NCBI GenBank assembly: GCA_030403585.1
Contig: JAUEPE010000012.1
Location: 1-64,000, forward strand
DNA: 64,000 nt
Reading direction: 5' to 3'
Source of the DNA: Frankia sp. RB7
GTDB taxonomy: Bacteria > Pseudomonadota > Alphaproteobacteria > Rhizobiales > Xanthobacteraceae
Each line of letters starts with the position of its first letter. The first letter of the stretch is position 1. Under the pieces are notes generated by a model. It had not been told where the DNA came from and did not search any database. It was given only the letters and a program-made list of their open reading frames with translations. The translations under genes and the position numbers were made by a program. This document shows positions 37,227-45,491 of the stretch, piece after piece.

Positions 37227-38132
37227 ATGTCCCTCGTCGCCACGCTGATCTGCAATCCCGCCAATCCCGCCCTCGACTCGACCATCATCGACGGCGCCCG
37301 CGCCGTGCTGCCGCAAGCGGCCCCCGCGCACTGGCTGTTCGACGCAGTTGCGGTTGACATTCCCTTCGGCGCCGACAGTAACCTCGAAGGCGACCGTCAC
37401 GCCATCGAAGAGCGCTTGCGCGAGCTTCGCGGCGATCTGCCCATCGACATCGTCGTGCAGCCTGCCGGCGTCCGGCGCAAGAAGCTTTTTCTCGCCGACA
37501 TGGATTCCACCATGATCGGCCAGGAGTGCATCGACGAGCTCGCCGATCTCGTCGGGATGAAGGCGCATGTGGCGGCCATCACCGAACGCGCGATGCGCGG
37601 CGAGATCGAGTTCGAGCCGGCCCTGCGCGAGCGCGTCGCGCTGCTGAAGGACCTCCCCGCCAGTGTGGTCGACAAGGTGCTGGCCGAGCGCATCACGCTG
37701 ACACCGGGCGGCCGCGAATTGGTCGCGACCATGCGCGCCCACGGTGCCTATACCTGCCTGGTCTCCGGCGGCTTCACGCTGTTCACGAGCGCGGTCGCCG
37801 CAAAAATCGGCTTCCAGGAAAACCGCGCCAACGAGCTCGTCGTGCGCGACGGCAAGTTCACCGGCGAAGTGAAGGAGCCGATTTTGGGTCGCGCGGCCAA
37901 GCTCGCGACGCTGGTGGATTTGATGGAGTCGTTCGATCTCGACGACATCGACTCCATCGTCGTCGGCGACGGCGCCAATGACCTCGCGATGATCCAGGCG
38001 GCAGGCCTGGGCGTGGCGTATCACGCCAAGCCGGCGGTCGCAGCCGCCGCCGCGGCGCGGGTCGACCACGGCGATCTCACCGCGCTGCTCTATGCGCAGG
38101 GATATCGGCGGGACGAGTTTGTGGAAGCGTAG
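37227..38132 (+). CDS. serB: Phosphoserine phosphatase
   Basis: This 301-residue HAD-family enzyme has the nucleophile motif [20 protein letters not shown] with Asp91 and Asp93, the lysine-region [14 protein letters not shown] and the distal [20 protein letters not shown]. It hydrolyses phosphoserine to serine in the last step of serine synthesis. The N-terminal 85 residues lack a clear ACT domain. It is divergent from miaA with only 11 bp between. The start context could shift one codon, since no strong ribosome-binding site fits there. Confidence 0.96.
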   Translation: MSLVATLICNPANPALDSTIIDGARAVLPQAAPAHWLFDAVAVDIPFGADSNLEGDRHAIEERLRELRGDLPIDIVVQPAGVRRKKLFLADMDSTMIGQECIDELADLVGMKAHVAAITERAMRGEIEFEPALRERVALLKDLPASVVDKVLAERITLTPGGRELVATMRAHGAYTCLVSGGFTLFTSAVAAKIGFQENRANELVVRDGKFTGEVKEPILGRAAKLATLVDLMESFDLDDIDSIVVGDGANDLAMIQAAGLGVAYHAKPAVAAAAAARVDHGDLTALLYAQGYRRDEFVEA

Positions 38133-38161
38133 TCTCTCTTGCTGAACGCCCCTCAGCCGTA

Positions 38162-38245
38162 GGTGGGCAAAGGCGCACTTGCGCCGTGCCCACCACTCTT
38201 GCTGCGAAGGTGGAGAGATGGTGGGCACGCTTCGCTTTGCCCACC
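38162..38245. repeat. Palindromic element between serB and degP
   Basis: Two hairpins lie in tandem: GGTGGGCA...TGCCCACC (38162-38194, with inner GGCGCACTTGCGCC) and GGTGGGCACGCTTCGCTTTG...CCACC (38220-38245). Overall it is a dispersed palindromic intergenic element, as seen elsewhere in the window. It may also terminate convergent transcripts of serB and degP. Confidence 0.6.
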
Positions 38246-38260
38246 GAGATTGTGCCTCGA

Positions 38261-39391
38261 CTACTGCACGCTCAGCGCCACAAACCGCAGCTCGCCGTCA
38301 GCGTTCGAGACCAGCAGCAGCACGGACTTCTTGCCGTCCTTCTTGAGCTGGTCGACCCGCTTCTGGATGTCGGCGCCGCTCGCGACCGCTTCCTGCGCGA
38401 CTTCGACGATGACGTCACCGGCGGAGAGTCGCTTCTCGGCAGCATCCGAATTGGCGTCGACATTGGTGACGACGACGCCCTTGACGGTGTCCTTGATCTT
38501 GAAGCGCGTGCGCAGATCCTTGTTCAGCACGGCGAGATCGAGGCCGAGCGCCTTCTGCGTCACCGGCTTCTCGGGCGCCGGCTCGTCGGTCTTCACCGCG
38601 GCCTGCACCTTGTCCGGATCCTGCAGCCGGCCGAGCGTAACCTTCTTGGTCTGCTCCTCGCCCTTGCGGATGACGATGACGTCGACCTCCTTGCCGACCG
38701 CGGTGTCGGCGACGACACGGGACAAGTCCTTCGGGTCCTTGACGTCCTTGCCGTCGAACTTGACGACGACATCACCGGGTTCGATGCCGGCCGGTTTGGC
38801 CGGGCCCTTGTCGTCGACGCCGGCCACCAGTGCACCGCGCGCCGGCTTGATGTTGAGGCTCTCGGCAATCTCGTCGGTGACGCTCTGGATGCGCACGCCC
38901 AGCCAGCCGCGGCGCAACTCGCCAAACTGACGGAGCTGATCGACGACGCCCGCGACCGTCTTCGACGGCACGGCGAAGCCGATGCCGATCGAACCGCCGG
39001 ACGGCGAGATGATCAGGGTGTTGACGCCGACGACGTCGCCGTCGAGGTTGAACAGCGGGCCACCGGAATTGCCGCGATTGATCGCGGCATCGGTCTGGAT
39101 GTAGCTGTCATAGGGCCCCGAGGAAATGTCGCGGTTCTTGGCCGAGACGATGCCCGCGGTCACGGTGCCGCCAAGACTGAAGGGGTTGCCGATCGCAACC
39201 ACCCAGTCGCCCAGACGCAATTTGTCGGAGTCGCCGAACTTCACCGAAACAAGCGGCTTCGGCGGCTTGAACTTCAAGACGGCGAGATCGGTCTTCTTGT
39301 CGACACCGACCAGTTCAGCCTTGATCTTGGTGCCGTCGTTGAGAATGACGTTGATCTCGTCGGCATCGGCGATGACGTGATTGTTGGTCAC
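38261..39391 (-). CDS. DegP C-terminal fragment: protease domain with two PDZ domains
   Basis: This 376-residue frame starts with GTG at 39391, overlapping the upstream stop as GTGA. It keeps the catalytic triad His5 (NNHVIA), Asp35 (KKTDLAVL) and Ser109 (NRGNSGGPLF). Two PDZ domains follow, at about residues 155-250 and 285-376. It has no signal peptide, so if translated by coupled re-initiation it would be cytoplasmic and lack the first strands of the fold. Whether it makes an active enzyme is doubtful. Confidence 0.75.
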   Translation of the reverse strand: MTNNHVIADADEINVILNDGTKIKAELVGVDKKTDLAVLKFKPPKPLVSVKFGDSDKLRLGDWVVAIGNPFSLGGTVTAGIVSAKNRDISSGPYDSYIQTDAAINRGNSGGPLFNLDGDVVGVNTLIISPSGGSIGIGFAVPSKTVAGVVDQLRQFGELRRGWLGVRIQSVTDEIAESLNIKPARGALVAGVDDKGPAKPAGIEPGDVVVKFDGKDVKDPKDLSRVVADTAVGKEVDVIVIRKGEEQTKKVTLGRLQDPDKVQAAVKTDEPAPEKPVTQKALGLDLAVLNKDLRTRFKIKDTVKGVVVTNVDANSDAAEKRLSAGDVIVEVAQEAVASGADIQKRVDQLKKDGKKSVLLLVSNADGELRFVALSVQ

Positions 39392-39426
39392 GACGACACC
39401 GGATTGTTGGTCACGACGACACCGGA
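39381..39426. repeat. Exact 23-bp tandem duplication inside degP
   Basis: Bases 39381-39403 and 39404-39426 are identical and both begin TTGTTGGTCACGACG. The two copies abut without spacer. Removing one copy restores a single open reading frame across the degP N- and C-terminal parts with the motif TNNHVIADADE. Confidence 0.95.
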
Positions 39427-39798
39427 GGTGTCGATGATGAAGCCGCTTCCGAGCGAGTTGGCCTTGCGCGGCGGACCGCCGCCGTTGTCGCCGCCCTTGC
39501 TGCCGCCGCCGGGGCCTTTGCGGTTCTTGAAGAAGTCGTCGAAGAATTCCTCGAACGGCGAGCCGGGCGGCAGTTGCGGCATGGTGTTGCCGCCGCCGCC
39601 GCCCTTGGCCTCGACCGTCTGCGACGTCGAGATGTTGACGACGGCGTCGATCACCTTCTCGGCGACGTCGGCGATGCCCTCCGGTCCGCGCGCCTGCGCC
39701 GGCGAGCCGAGCACGCTGAAAGCGCCGACGGCGAGCGCGACCAGCCCAAATCGCGCATGTTGGCGCAAGCGGGTCGGGACAATGGTGGCAGCGGTCAT
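39388..39798 (-). CDS. DegP N-terminal fragment (truncated)
   Basis: This 136-residue frame begins with a signal peptide (to about residue 36, LGSPAQARG), then the degP-type opening PEGIADVAEKVIDAVVNIST and a glycine-rich Q-linker-like loop (KGPGGGSKGGDNGGG). It ends at TNNPVSS because of the duplication. The remaining protease domain lies in the next frame. Alone it has no catalytic residues. Confidence 0.75.
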   Translation of the reverse strand: MTAATIVPTRLRQHARFGLVALAVGAFSVLGSPAQARGPEGIADVAEKVIDAVVNISTSQTVEAKGGGGGNTMPQLPPGSPFEEFFDDFFKNRKGPGGGSKGGDNGGGPPRKANSLGSGFIIDTSGVVVTNNPVSS

Positions 39799-39943
39799 TG
39801 TGGTCTCCAGAGAATTAAGGATTCGGCCTCAAGACTGCGCTCGAACGGGGGCACCGTGCAAGCACGGAGCTTAACGGGCCTCAAGACCCGGATAATACGG
39901 CGAAAACCCGCCCCTCGCCTTCACTTTGGCGTTGGCTTTGCGG

Positions 39944-40150
39944 CTAGATCGGACGTCGCATCACCCAGATCAGGATCAGGCCGGCCACGGCCGAGCCGAT
40001 CCCAACCACCCGCAGGATATTGTCCGGCGTAGCAATGGCGCTCTTCATGGCCTTGCGCATCCAGTTCGGACTGGCCGCGAACATCAAGCCTTCCAGCACG
40101 AACAGAATGCCTAAGCCGATGAGGAAGTCGGCGAACGCAATGGACCTCAT
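39944..40150 (-). CDS. DUF2065 small inner-membrane protein
   Basis: From the ATG at 40150 this 68-residue protein has two hydrophobic helices separated by WMRKAMKSAIATPDNILRVV. It matches the DUF2065/YjeT family, which lies near hflKC in many proteobacteria. Its function is unknown. The gene sits between hflC (71 bp upstream) and degP, on the same strand. Confidence 0.87.
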   Translation of the reverse strand: MRSIAFADFLIGLGILFVLEGLMFAASPNWMRKAMKSAIATPDNILRVVGIGSAVAGLILIWVMRRPI

Positions 40151-40221
40151 CGGATTGGAACCTCCCGTTGTGCTGTTCTTGTCTGGACGAAGGGCGGCCA
40201 AACCTGCCGCCCTTGTCTAGC

Positions 40222-41118
40222 TCACGGTTTCGCCGGCGTCTCGGCCGCCGTCTTGCCGGACGGGTTACTAAAATACCGGAAGAAATCCGAATCCGGCCGC
40301 AGCAGGAAGCGGGTATCGGCCGACTTCAGTCCGTTCTCATAGGCCGTCATCGACCGGTAGAACGCGAAGAAGTCGGCATCCTTGCCGTAGGCCTCGGCGA
40401 ACAGGCGGTTGCGCTCGGCGTCACCGACGCCGCGAGTCTGTTCGGCGGTCGAGTTGGCTTCGGCAATGATCACCGTGACGTCGCGGTCGGCCTTCGAACG
40501 AGTTTCCTGCGCCTTCTGGCCGCCCTGCGCGCGGAATTCGGCCGCTTCGCGCTGGCGCTCGGACTTCATCCGGTCGTACACCGCCTGGCTGTTCTGCTCC
40601 GGCAGATCGGCGCGGCGAATGCGGACATCGACGACCTCGATGCCGTAACCACCGGCCTCGCGGTCGAGCTGCTCGCGGATGCGCCCCATCAGCTTCTCGC
40701 GCTCATCACGCACCACGGTGATGAAATTGACCTCGCCGAGCACACGGCGCAGCGCCGCGTTCAAGAGCGACGTGAGCTGGACGTTCGCAGCCTGGATCGA
40801 ACCGACGCTCTGATAGAAGCGCAACGCGTCCTTGATGCGGTAGCGCGCAAACGCGTCGACCACGAGCCGCTTCTGGTCGGCGGCAATGACCTCCTGCGAA
40901 GGGTTCTCGAGGTCGAGGATCCGCTTGTCGACGTTGATCACGGAGTTCCACGGCGCCTTGAAGTGCAGCCCGGGGTCGGTGATGACGTCCACCGGCTTGC
41001 CAAATTGCAGCACGATGGTCTGCTCGGTCTGCTGCACCGTGAACAACGACATGTAGGCGACAATCGCGACCAGAAGCGCCGCGAGCAGCGCAACGATGCC
41101 TGTAACCGGAGACCTCAT
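40222..41118 (-). CDS. hflC: Protease modulator HflC
   Basis: This 298-residue SPFH/band-7 protein has an N-terminal transmembrane helix (VTGIVALLAALLVAIVAYMS), the family motif FAFRYRIKDALRF-like VDAFARYRIKDALRF and a long helical coil rich in Ala, Arg and Glu. With HflK it forms a large membrane complex around FtsH that limits the turnover of membrane proteins. Its start overlaps the hflK stop by 4 bp (ATGA), indicating coupled translation of the two subunits. Confidence 0.95.
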   Translation of the reverse strand: MRSPVTGIVALLAALLVAIVAYMSLFTVQQTEQTIVLQFGKPVDVITDPGLHFKAPWNSVINVDKRILDLENPSQEVIAADQKRLVVDAFARYRIKDALRFYQSVGSIQAANVQLTSLLNAALRRVLGEVNFITVVRDEREKLMGRIREQLDREAGGYGIEVVDVRIRRADLPEQNSQAVYDRMKSERQREAAEFRAQGGQKAQETRSKADRDVTVIIAEANSTAEQTRGVGDAERNRLFAEAYGKDADFFAFYRSMTAYENGLKSADTRFLLRPDSDFFRYFSNPSGKTAAETPAKP

Positions 41119-42251
41119 CGCGTGCCTCCGCTCGGCTGCTGGCCGGGAGTCGTCGACCGCTTGGCCGACAATTCATTAAGCGGCAGATAGGGCACGATGC
41201 CCTGGCCCGACGAGCCTCCGTCATAAATCAGCTTGTCCGAGCCGCCGAGCACGCGCTCCATCGTCTCCAGATAAATCCGTTCACGCGTCACGTCGGGTGC
41301 CTTCTTGTATTCCTCATACACTTTCAGGAAGCGTGAGCTTTGGCCCTTGGCCTCGGCGACCGCCTGCTCCTTGTAGCCTTCGGCAGCCTGAATGATCTGC
41401 GCCGCGCGACCGCGCGCGTCCGGCACGACCTTGTTGGCATAGGTCTGCGCTTCGTTTTGCAGCTGCTCCAGATTGGCGCGCGCCGCCTGCACATCGCGGA
41501 ACGCGTCGATCACCTGCGCCGGCGGGTCGACCTTCTGCATCTGCACCTGGGTGATCTGGATGCCGGCGCCGTAGCCGTCGAGCGTCCTCTGCATCAAATC
41601 CTGCACGGTCGTTTCGGTCTGCGTCCGGGCTCCGGTCAGGATCGGCTGGATGTCGGAACGGCCGATCACCTCGCGCATCGCGCTTTCGGCGACCGCCTTC
41701 ACGGTGCCCTCGGGGTTCTGGATGTTGAACAGGAAGTTGCCGACGCCATTGGGCTTGATCCGCCACAACACGGTGAAGTCGACATCGACGATATTCTCGT
41801 CGCCGGTCAGCATCAGGCTCTCTTCGGGCACGTCACGGACCGAGCGGCCGCGACGGGCCGGATCGTCGATCAGTGTCATGCCGATGGAAATGGTGGACAC
41901 GCGCAGCGCCTTCGGCAGCAGCACGGTCTCGATCGGATAGGGCAGGTGATAGTTCAGGCCCGGGTCGACCGTACGCACGTGCTTGCCGAAACGCAGCACC
42001 ACGCCTTGCTCTTCGGACTGCACGCGGAAAAAGCCCGACAACAGCCAGAGCGCGATGATGATGAGCAGGATCAGCGTGATGCCGATGCCGGAAAAATAAC
42101 CTCCCGGCATGATCTGCTGGAGCCGGTCCTGGCCGCGCCGCAAAAGATCCTCCAGATCCGGCGGCCTCGGCCCGACCGGTTGCGGGCCTGAGCCCCACGG
42201 TCCCTTCGGACCCGAGCCCCACGGGCCACCGCCCTGATTCTTCCACGGCAT
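41115..42251 (-). CDS. hflK: FtsH protease activity modulator HflK
   Basis: This 378-residue protein has an N-terminal Gly/Pro-rich segment, one transmembrane helix at about residues 54-72 (IGITLILLIIIALWLLSGFF) and an SPFH domain with DENIVDVDFTVLWRIKPNGV-type motif. It pairs with HflC, whose gene overlaps it. It modulates FtsH at the inner membrane. The gene lies 160 bp after folA on the same strand; co-transcription with thyA-GNAT-folA is possible. Confidence 0.95.
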   Translation of the reverse strand: MPWKNQGGGPWGSGPKGPWGSGPQPVGPRPPDLEDLLRRGQDRLQQIMPGGYFSGIGITLILLIIIALWLLSGFFRVQSEEQGVVLRFGKHVRTVDPGLNYHLPYPIETVLLPKALRVSTISIGMTLIDDPARRGRSVRDVPEESLMLTGDENIVDVDFTVLWRIKPNGVGNFLFNIQNPEGTVKAVAESAMREVIGRSDIQPILTGARTQTETTVQDLMQRTLDGYGAGIQITQVQMQKVDPPAQVIDAFRDVQAARANLEQLQNEAQTYANKVVPDARGRAAQIIQAAEGYKEQAVAEAKGQSSRFLKVYEEYKKAPDVTRERIYLETMERVLGGSDKLIYDGGSSGQGIVPYLPLNELSAKRSTTPGQQPSGGTR

Positions 42252-42411
42252 TCGACGCTCTCCTAGGCAGACCGGGACTAGAACTAAAGCCGGCCCGCAT
42301 TGTCCGGCCCGGCTTTATAGGGGACCGAAAGGACCCTTACAACGCAAGCCTGACCGACCCACGAGCTATGCTCGGGGACGGAAAAGTCAATGTAAACATT
42401 GGCGAATGCAG

Positions 42412-42927
42412 TTAATGGGGCGCCCGCCGACGATATGTCACATAGGAGTAGTCGGCGCTGTCGTCGGGACCGGCGGGATGACGGACGCGCGCCACCTCGT
42501 CCCATCGCGCCTTGTCGATGTCGAAATGCGTGTCGCCCTCGGGCCGCGCGTGGACTTCCGTGATCTCGAGGCGGTCGGCACGATCGAGCCATTGCCGGAA
42601 GATTTCGGCGCCGCCGATCACGGCGATTTCAGCGGCTGAACGCCGCAGGGCATCACCAAGCGCGATCGCGCCTGCATCCGCCGCCGACGTCGTGACGACA
42701 GCGCCGGCGGCGCGATACGCCGCATCGCGCGTGATCACGATGTTGGTGCGGTTGGGGAGCGGCCGGCGTCCAGGCAAGGATTCAAAGGTCTTGCGGCCCA
42801 TGATCACAGGCTTGCCGATGGTGAGCGCCTTGAAGCGGGTCATGTCGGATTTCAATCGCCACGGCATCGCGCTGCCGGCACCGATGATGCCGTTCTCCGC
42901 AATCGCAACGACGAAGACGATCTCCAT
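42412..42927 (-). CDS. folA: Dihydrofolate reductase
   Basis: From the ATG at 42927 this is a 171-residue DHFR with NGIIGAGSAMPWRLKSDMTR (active-site Met20 loop and the Asp at about residue 28), then IMGRKTFESLPGRRPLPNR and VIGGAEIF. It makes tetrahydrofolate for thymidylate and purine synthesis. The ATG shares one base with the GNAT stop (TGATG), so the start is well supported; the longer frame from 43242 is a shadow of the GNAT gene. thyA lies just upstream in the operon. Confidence 0.96.
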   Translation of the reverse strand: MEIVFVVAIAENGIIGAGSAMPWRLKSDMTRFKALTIGKPVIMGRKTFESLPGRRPLPNRTNIVITRDAAYRAAGAVVTTSAADAGAIALGDALRRSAAEIAVIGGAEIFRQWLDRADRLEITEVHARPEGDTHFDIDKARWDEVARVRHPAGPDDSADYSYVTYRRRAPH

Positions 42928-43412
42928 CAGGATGCACTCCCTGCAAGCCGCGTCAGCGCAGGACCGGAGACGCGGCACAGCGTCCAGTCGTCGAGCATGA
43001 CGGCGCCGAGCGATTTGTAGAACGCGATCGACGGCGCGTTCCAGTCGAGCACCGCCCATTGCAGGCGCGACCAGCCGTTGTCGACGCATTCCTTCGCCAG
43101 ATAGACCAGCAGCGCCTTGCCGAGGCCCTTGCCCCGATGCGACGGCCGCACATACAAATCTTCGAGATAGATGCCGTGGCGGCCGCTGAAGGTCGAGAAA
43201 TTCAGGAACCAGACCGCAAAGCCGACCGGCTCGCCGTTCCACTCCACGATCGCACAGAACAGCCGCGGATCGTCGCCGAACAGCGCGTCGGCGATCATCA
43301 CCTCCGTCGCCTCGACCTCGTGTGAGAGCTTCTCGTACGCGGCAAGCTCGCGGACGAAATCAAGAACGAGTCCGGCTTCGTCCGGACGCGCGCGGCGAAT
43401 GCTGAGCGACAT
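42927..43412 (-). CDS. GNAT-family N-acetyltransferase
   Basis: From the ATG at 43412 this is a 161-residue acetyltransferase with the acetyl-CoA motif RPSHRGKGLGKALLVYLAKE and the N-terminal IRRARPDEAGLVLDFVREL. It resembles the spermidine/spermine acetyltransferase group in general form. The substrate is unknown. It lies between thyA (5 bp upstream) and folA (TGATG overlap), so it is co-translated with the folate genes. Confidence 0.92.
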   Translation of the reverse strand: MSLSIRRARPDEAGLVLDFVRELAAYEKLSHEVEATEVMIADALFGDDPRLFCAIVEWNGEPVGFAVWFLNFSTFSGRHGIYLEDLYVRPSHRGKGLGKALLVYLAKECVDNGWSRLQWAVLDWNAPSIAFYKSLGAVMLDDWTLCRVSGPALTRLAGSAS

Positions 43413-43417
43413 CGGCG

Positions 43418-44212
43418 TCAGACCGCGACCGCCGCCTTGATTTGCGGATGCGGATCGTAGCCGACGAGTTCGAAATCCTCGTACCGGAAGGAGAAGATAT
43501 CCTTCACCTCGGGGTTGATCCGCATCACCGGCAGCGCGCGCGGCGCGCGGGTGAGCTGCAGCCGGGCCTGCTCCAGATGATTGGAATAGAGATGGGTGTC
43601 GCCGAACGAATGCACGAAGTCGCCGGGCTTCAGGCCGGTGACCTGCGCCACCATCATGGTGAGCAGCGCGTAGGAGGCGATGTTGAAGGGCACGCCGAGG
43701 AACACGTCGGCCGAGCGCTGATAGAGCTGGCACGACAGCTTGCCATTCGCGACATAGAACTGGAACAGGCAGTGACAGGGCGGCAGCGCCATCTTGTCGA
43801 CCTCGGCCGGATTCCAGGCCGAGACGATCAGGCGGCGCGAGTCCGGATTGCGCTTGATCATGTCGACGACGTTAGAAATTTGGTCGATGCTGCGGCCGTC
43901 CGGCGCCGGCCAGGAGCGCCATTGATGACCGTAGACCGGGCCGAGATCGCCATTGGCGTCAGCCCACTCGTCCCAGATGGTGACGCCATTGTCGCGCAGA
44001 TATTTGGTGTTGGTGTCACCCTTCAGGAACCACAACAGCTCGTGCACGATCGCCTTCAGCGGCAGCCGCTTGGTGGTCAGCATCGGGAAGCCGGCGGACA
44101 GATTGAAGCGTATCTGATGGCCGAACACCGACAGCGTGCCGGTACCGGTCCGATCCGTCTTCTCGGCGCCGTCTGAAAGAATCCGCTCGAGCAGGTCCTG
44201 ATACTGGTGCAT
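43418..44212 (-). CDS. thyA: Thymidylate synthase
   Basis: This 264-residue enzyme is the same length as E. coli ThyA. The catalytic Cys lies in [14 protein letters not shown], at residue 146, and [18 protein letters not shown] and the C-terminal KAAVAV end also match. It converts dUMP to dTMP with methylene-tetrahydrofolate. It heads the gene order thyA, GNAT, folA, hflK, hflC. A 169-bp gap separates it from the tctC gene on the same strand. Confidence 0.98.
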   Translation of the reverse strand: MHQYQDLLERILSDGAEKTDRTGTGTLSVFGHQIRFNLSAGFPMLTTKRLPLKAIVHELLWFLKGDTNTKYLRDNGVTIWDEWADANGDLGPVYGHQWRSWPAPDGRSIDQISNVVDMIKRNPDSRRLIVSAWNPAEVDKMALPPCHCLFQFYVANGKLSCQLYQRSADVFLGVPFNIASYALLTMMVAQVTGLKPGDFVHSFGDTHLYSNHLEQARLQLTRAPRALPVMRINPEVKDIFSFRYEDFELVGYDPHPQIKAAVAV

Positions 44213-44381
44213 GTGCGATAGAGCCCTTGGGAGGCGGCAAACCTAACGGCGCCCCCGGCGCTGCGACAGCGGCGATTCGCTGCCTCGACCGATTATACCC
44301 GGAAAAGTGAGCGATCTTGGCGCAAACGACAAGGGGCGGAACTCGTGTCCCGCCCCCATCTATCGGCTTGATTGTGCTGGC

Positions 44382-45362
44382 TTAACTTGCCGGCTTGAGC
44401 ACTGGGGTCCACTTCGCGATCTCGGATTTGACGAGGGCGGCGAGCGCCTCCGGCGTCCGTTCCGCAGGAGCCGGGATAACACTGCCGAGCTCGAGCAGGC
44501 GCTTCTTCACGGTTTCGTCGTCGAGCGCCTTGACGGCGGCGGCGTTGAGGCTCGCCAGGATCGCGGGCGAGGCTCCCTTCGGCGCGAACATCGCGTTCCA
44601 GGCCTGGGCCTGGAACGTGGGCAGGCCCGCTTCCGCCGTCGTCGGTACGTTCGGCAGCGACGGATTGCGCTCCGGCGTTGCAATCGCATAGGCCTTGATG
44701 GTGCCGGCATTGATCTGCGGCACGGCGTTGACGATCTGGTCGCACATGTAATCGACCTGGCCCCCCACCAGCGCGTTCATCGCAGGTCCCGTGCCGTTGA
44801 ACGGCACGCCGACCGGTTTGATGTCCAGGATCGAGTGCAGGAGCTCGCAGGAAACGTGCGAGACCGAGCCGATGCCAGCGTGCGCCGCGTTCACCTTCTC
44901 GACGTTGGCCTTCACGTAGGCGACGAACTCCTTGAGGTCCTTCGGCGGGAAATCCTTGCGCGCCAGGATCAGGATCGGCGTACCTGCGAGCAGCGCGATC
45001 GGCTCGAAGTCTTTCTCGGGATGGTAGGCGAGCTTCGGATAGAGCGGCACGGAGGCAGCGTGCGTGCCCATATGCCCGGTGATCAGCGTATAGCCGTCAT
45101 TGGCCGCACGCGCGGCACGCGTGGTCGCAGTGGTGCCGCCGGCGCCGACCACGTTCTCGATGATGATGCTCTGCCCCAGCGTCTGCGCCATGTGCGACGT
45201 GACGATGCGCGCGACGACGTCGGTCGGGCCGCCGGCTGCGAACGGCACGATCATGGTGACGCTGCGCGTCGGATAGGTCTGCGCTTCGGTTGGTGCGACA
45301 AAGCCGCACAGCGATGCGAGCACGACTGCACATGCACCCGTGAGTCCGCGAATGGAGGTCAT
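44382..45362 (-). CDS. tctC: TctC/Bug-family tripartite tricarboxylate transporter substrate-binding protein
   Basis: From the ATG at 45362, with GGAGA ahead, this is a 326-residue periplasmic binding protein. It has a signal peptide (to about residue 28, PTEAQT) and the family motif MIVPFAAGGPTDVVARIVTS. It should capture a carboxylate for the TctAB permease encoded upstream. An alternative ATG at 45380 lies against a terminator hairpin and lacks a ribosome site. A strong hairpin at 45387-45413 separates the gene from tctA, so its expression relative to tctBA may be specially controlled. Confidence 0.92.
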   Translation of the reverse strand: MTSIRGLTGACAVVLASLCGFVAPTEAQTYPTRSVTMIVPFAAGGPTDVVARIVTSHMAQTLGQSIIIENVVGAGGTTATTRAARAANDGYTLITGHMGTHAASVPLYPKLAYHPEKDFEPIALLAGTPILILARKDFPPKDLKEFVAYVKANVEKVNAAHAGIGSVSHVSCELLHSILDIKPVGVPFNGTGPAMNALVGGQVDYMCDQIVNAVPQINAGTIKAYAIATPERNPSLPNVPTTAEAGLPTFQAQAWNAMFAPKGASPAILASLNAAAVKALDDETVKKRLLELGSVIPAPAERTPEALAALVKSEIAKWTPVLKPAS

Positions 45363-45380
45363 CTCGATCTTCTCCGACAT

Positions 45381-45413
45381 AAACAAAAATGCCGGCCACA
45401 GGGCCGGCATTTT
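45381..45413 (-). terminator. Strong terminator-like hairpin between tctA and tctC
   Basis: On the minus strand arms AAATGCCGGCC and GGCCGGCATTT (11 bp, perfect) flank a 4-base loop and are followed by TTTTTGTTT. The tctC ATG lies only about 19 bases beyond. That leaves no room for a promoter after the hairpin. It might work as a processing or stabilising stem between tctBA and tctC, or as a regulated terminator. Confidence 0.8.
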
Positions 45414-45491
45414 CATTTCACGAAGCTGTCACAGAAGTCGATTGGACTTCCGAATGCGGCGCGCCGACGCAGGCGCGCCGCGACGACGCAA

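Larger units (their letters stand above)
38261..39798 (-). pseudogene. degP/htrA-type serine protease gene broken by a 23-bp duplication
   Basis: Two adjacent frames together encode one HtrA protease. The N-terminal frame (39798-39388) ends in FIIDTSGVVVTNNPVSS and a stop; the C-terminal frame (39391-38261) starts MTNNHVIADADE. The normal protein would read VVVTNNHVIADADE. An exact 23-bp tandem duplication (39381-39426) shifts the frame (23 is not a multiple of three). The catalytic His, Asp and Ser all fall in the second frame, so only the signal peptide and the first strands are cut away. The gene follows hflK, hflC and DUF2065, as degP often does in alphaproteobacteria. It could be a real mutation, a contingency switch or an assembly error. 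Confidence 0.85.
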
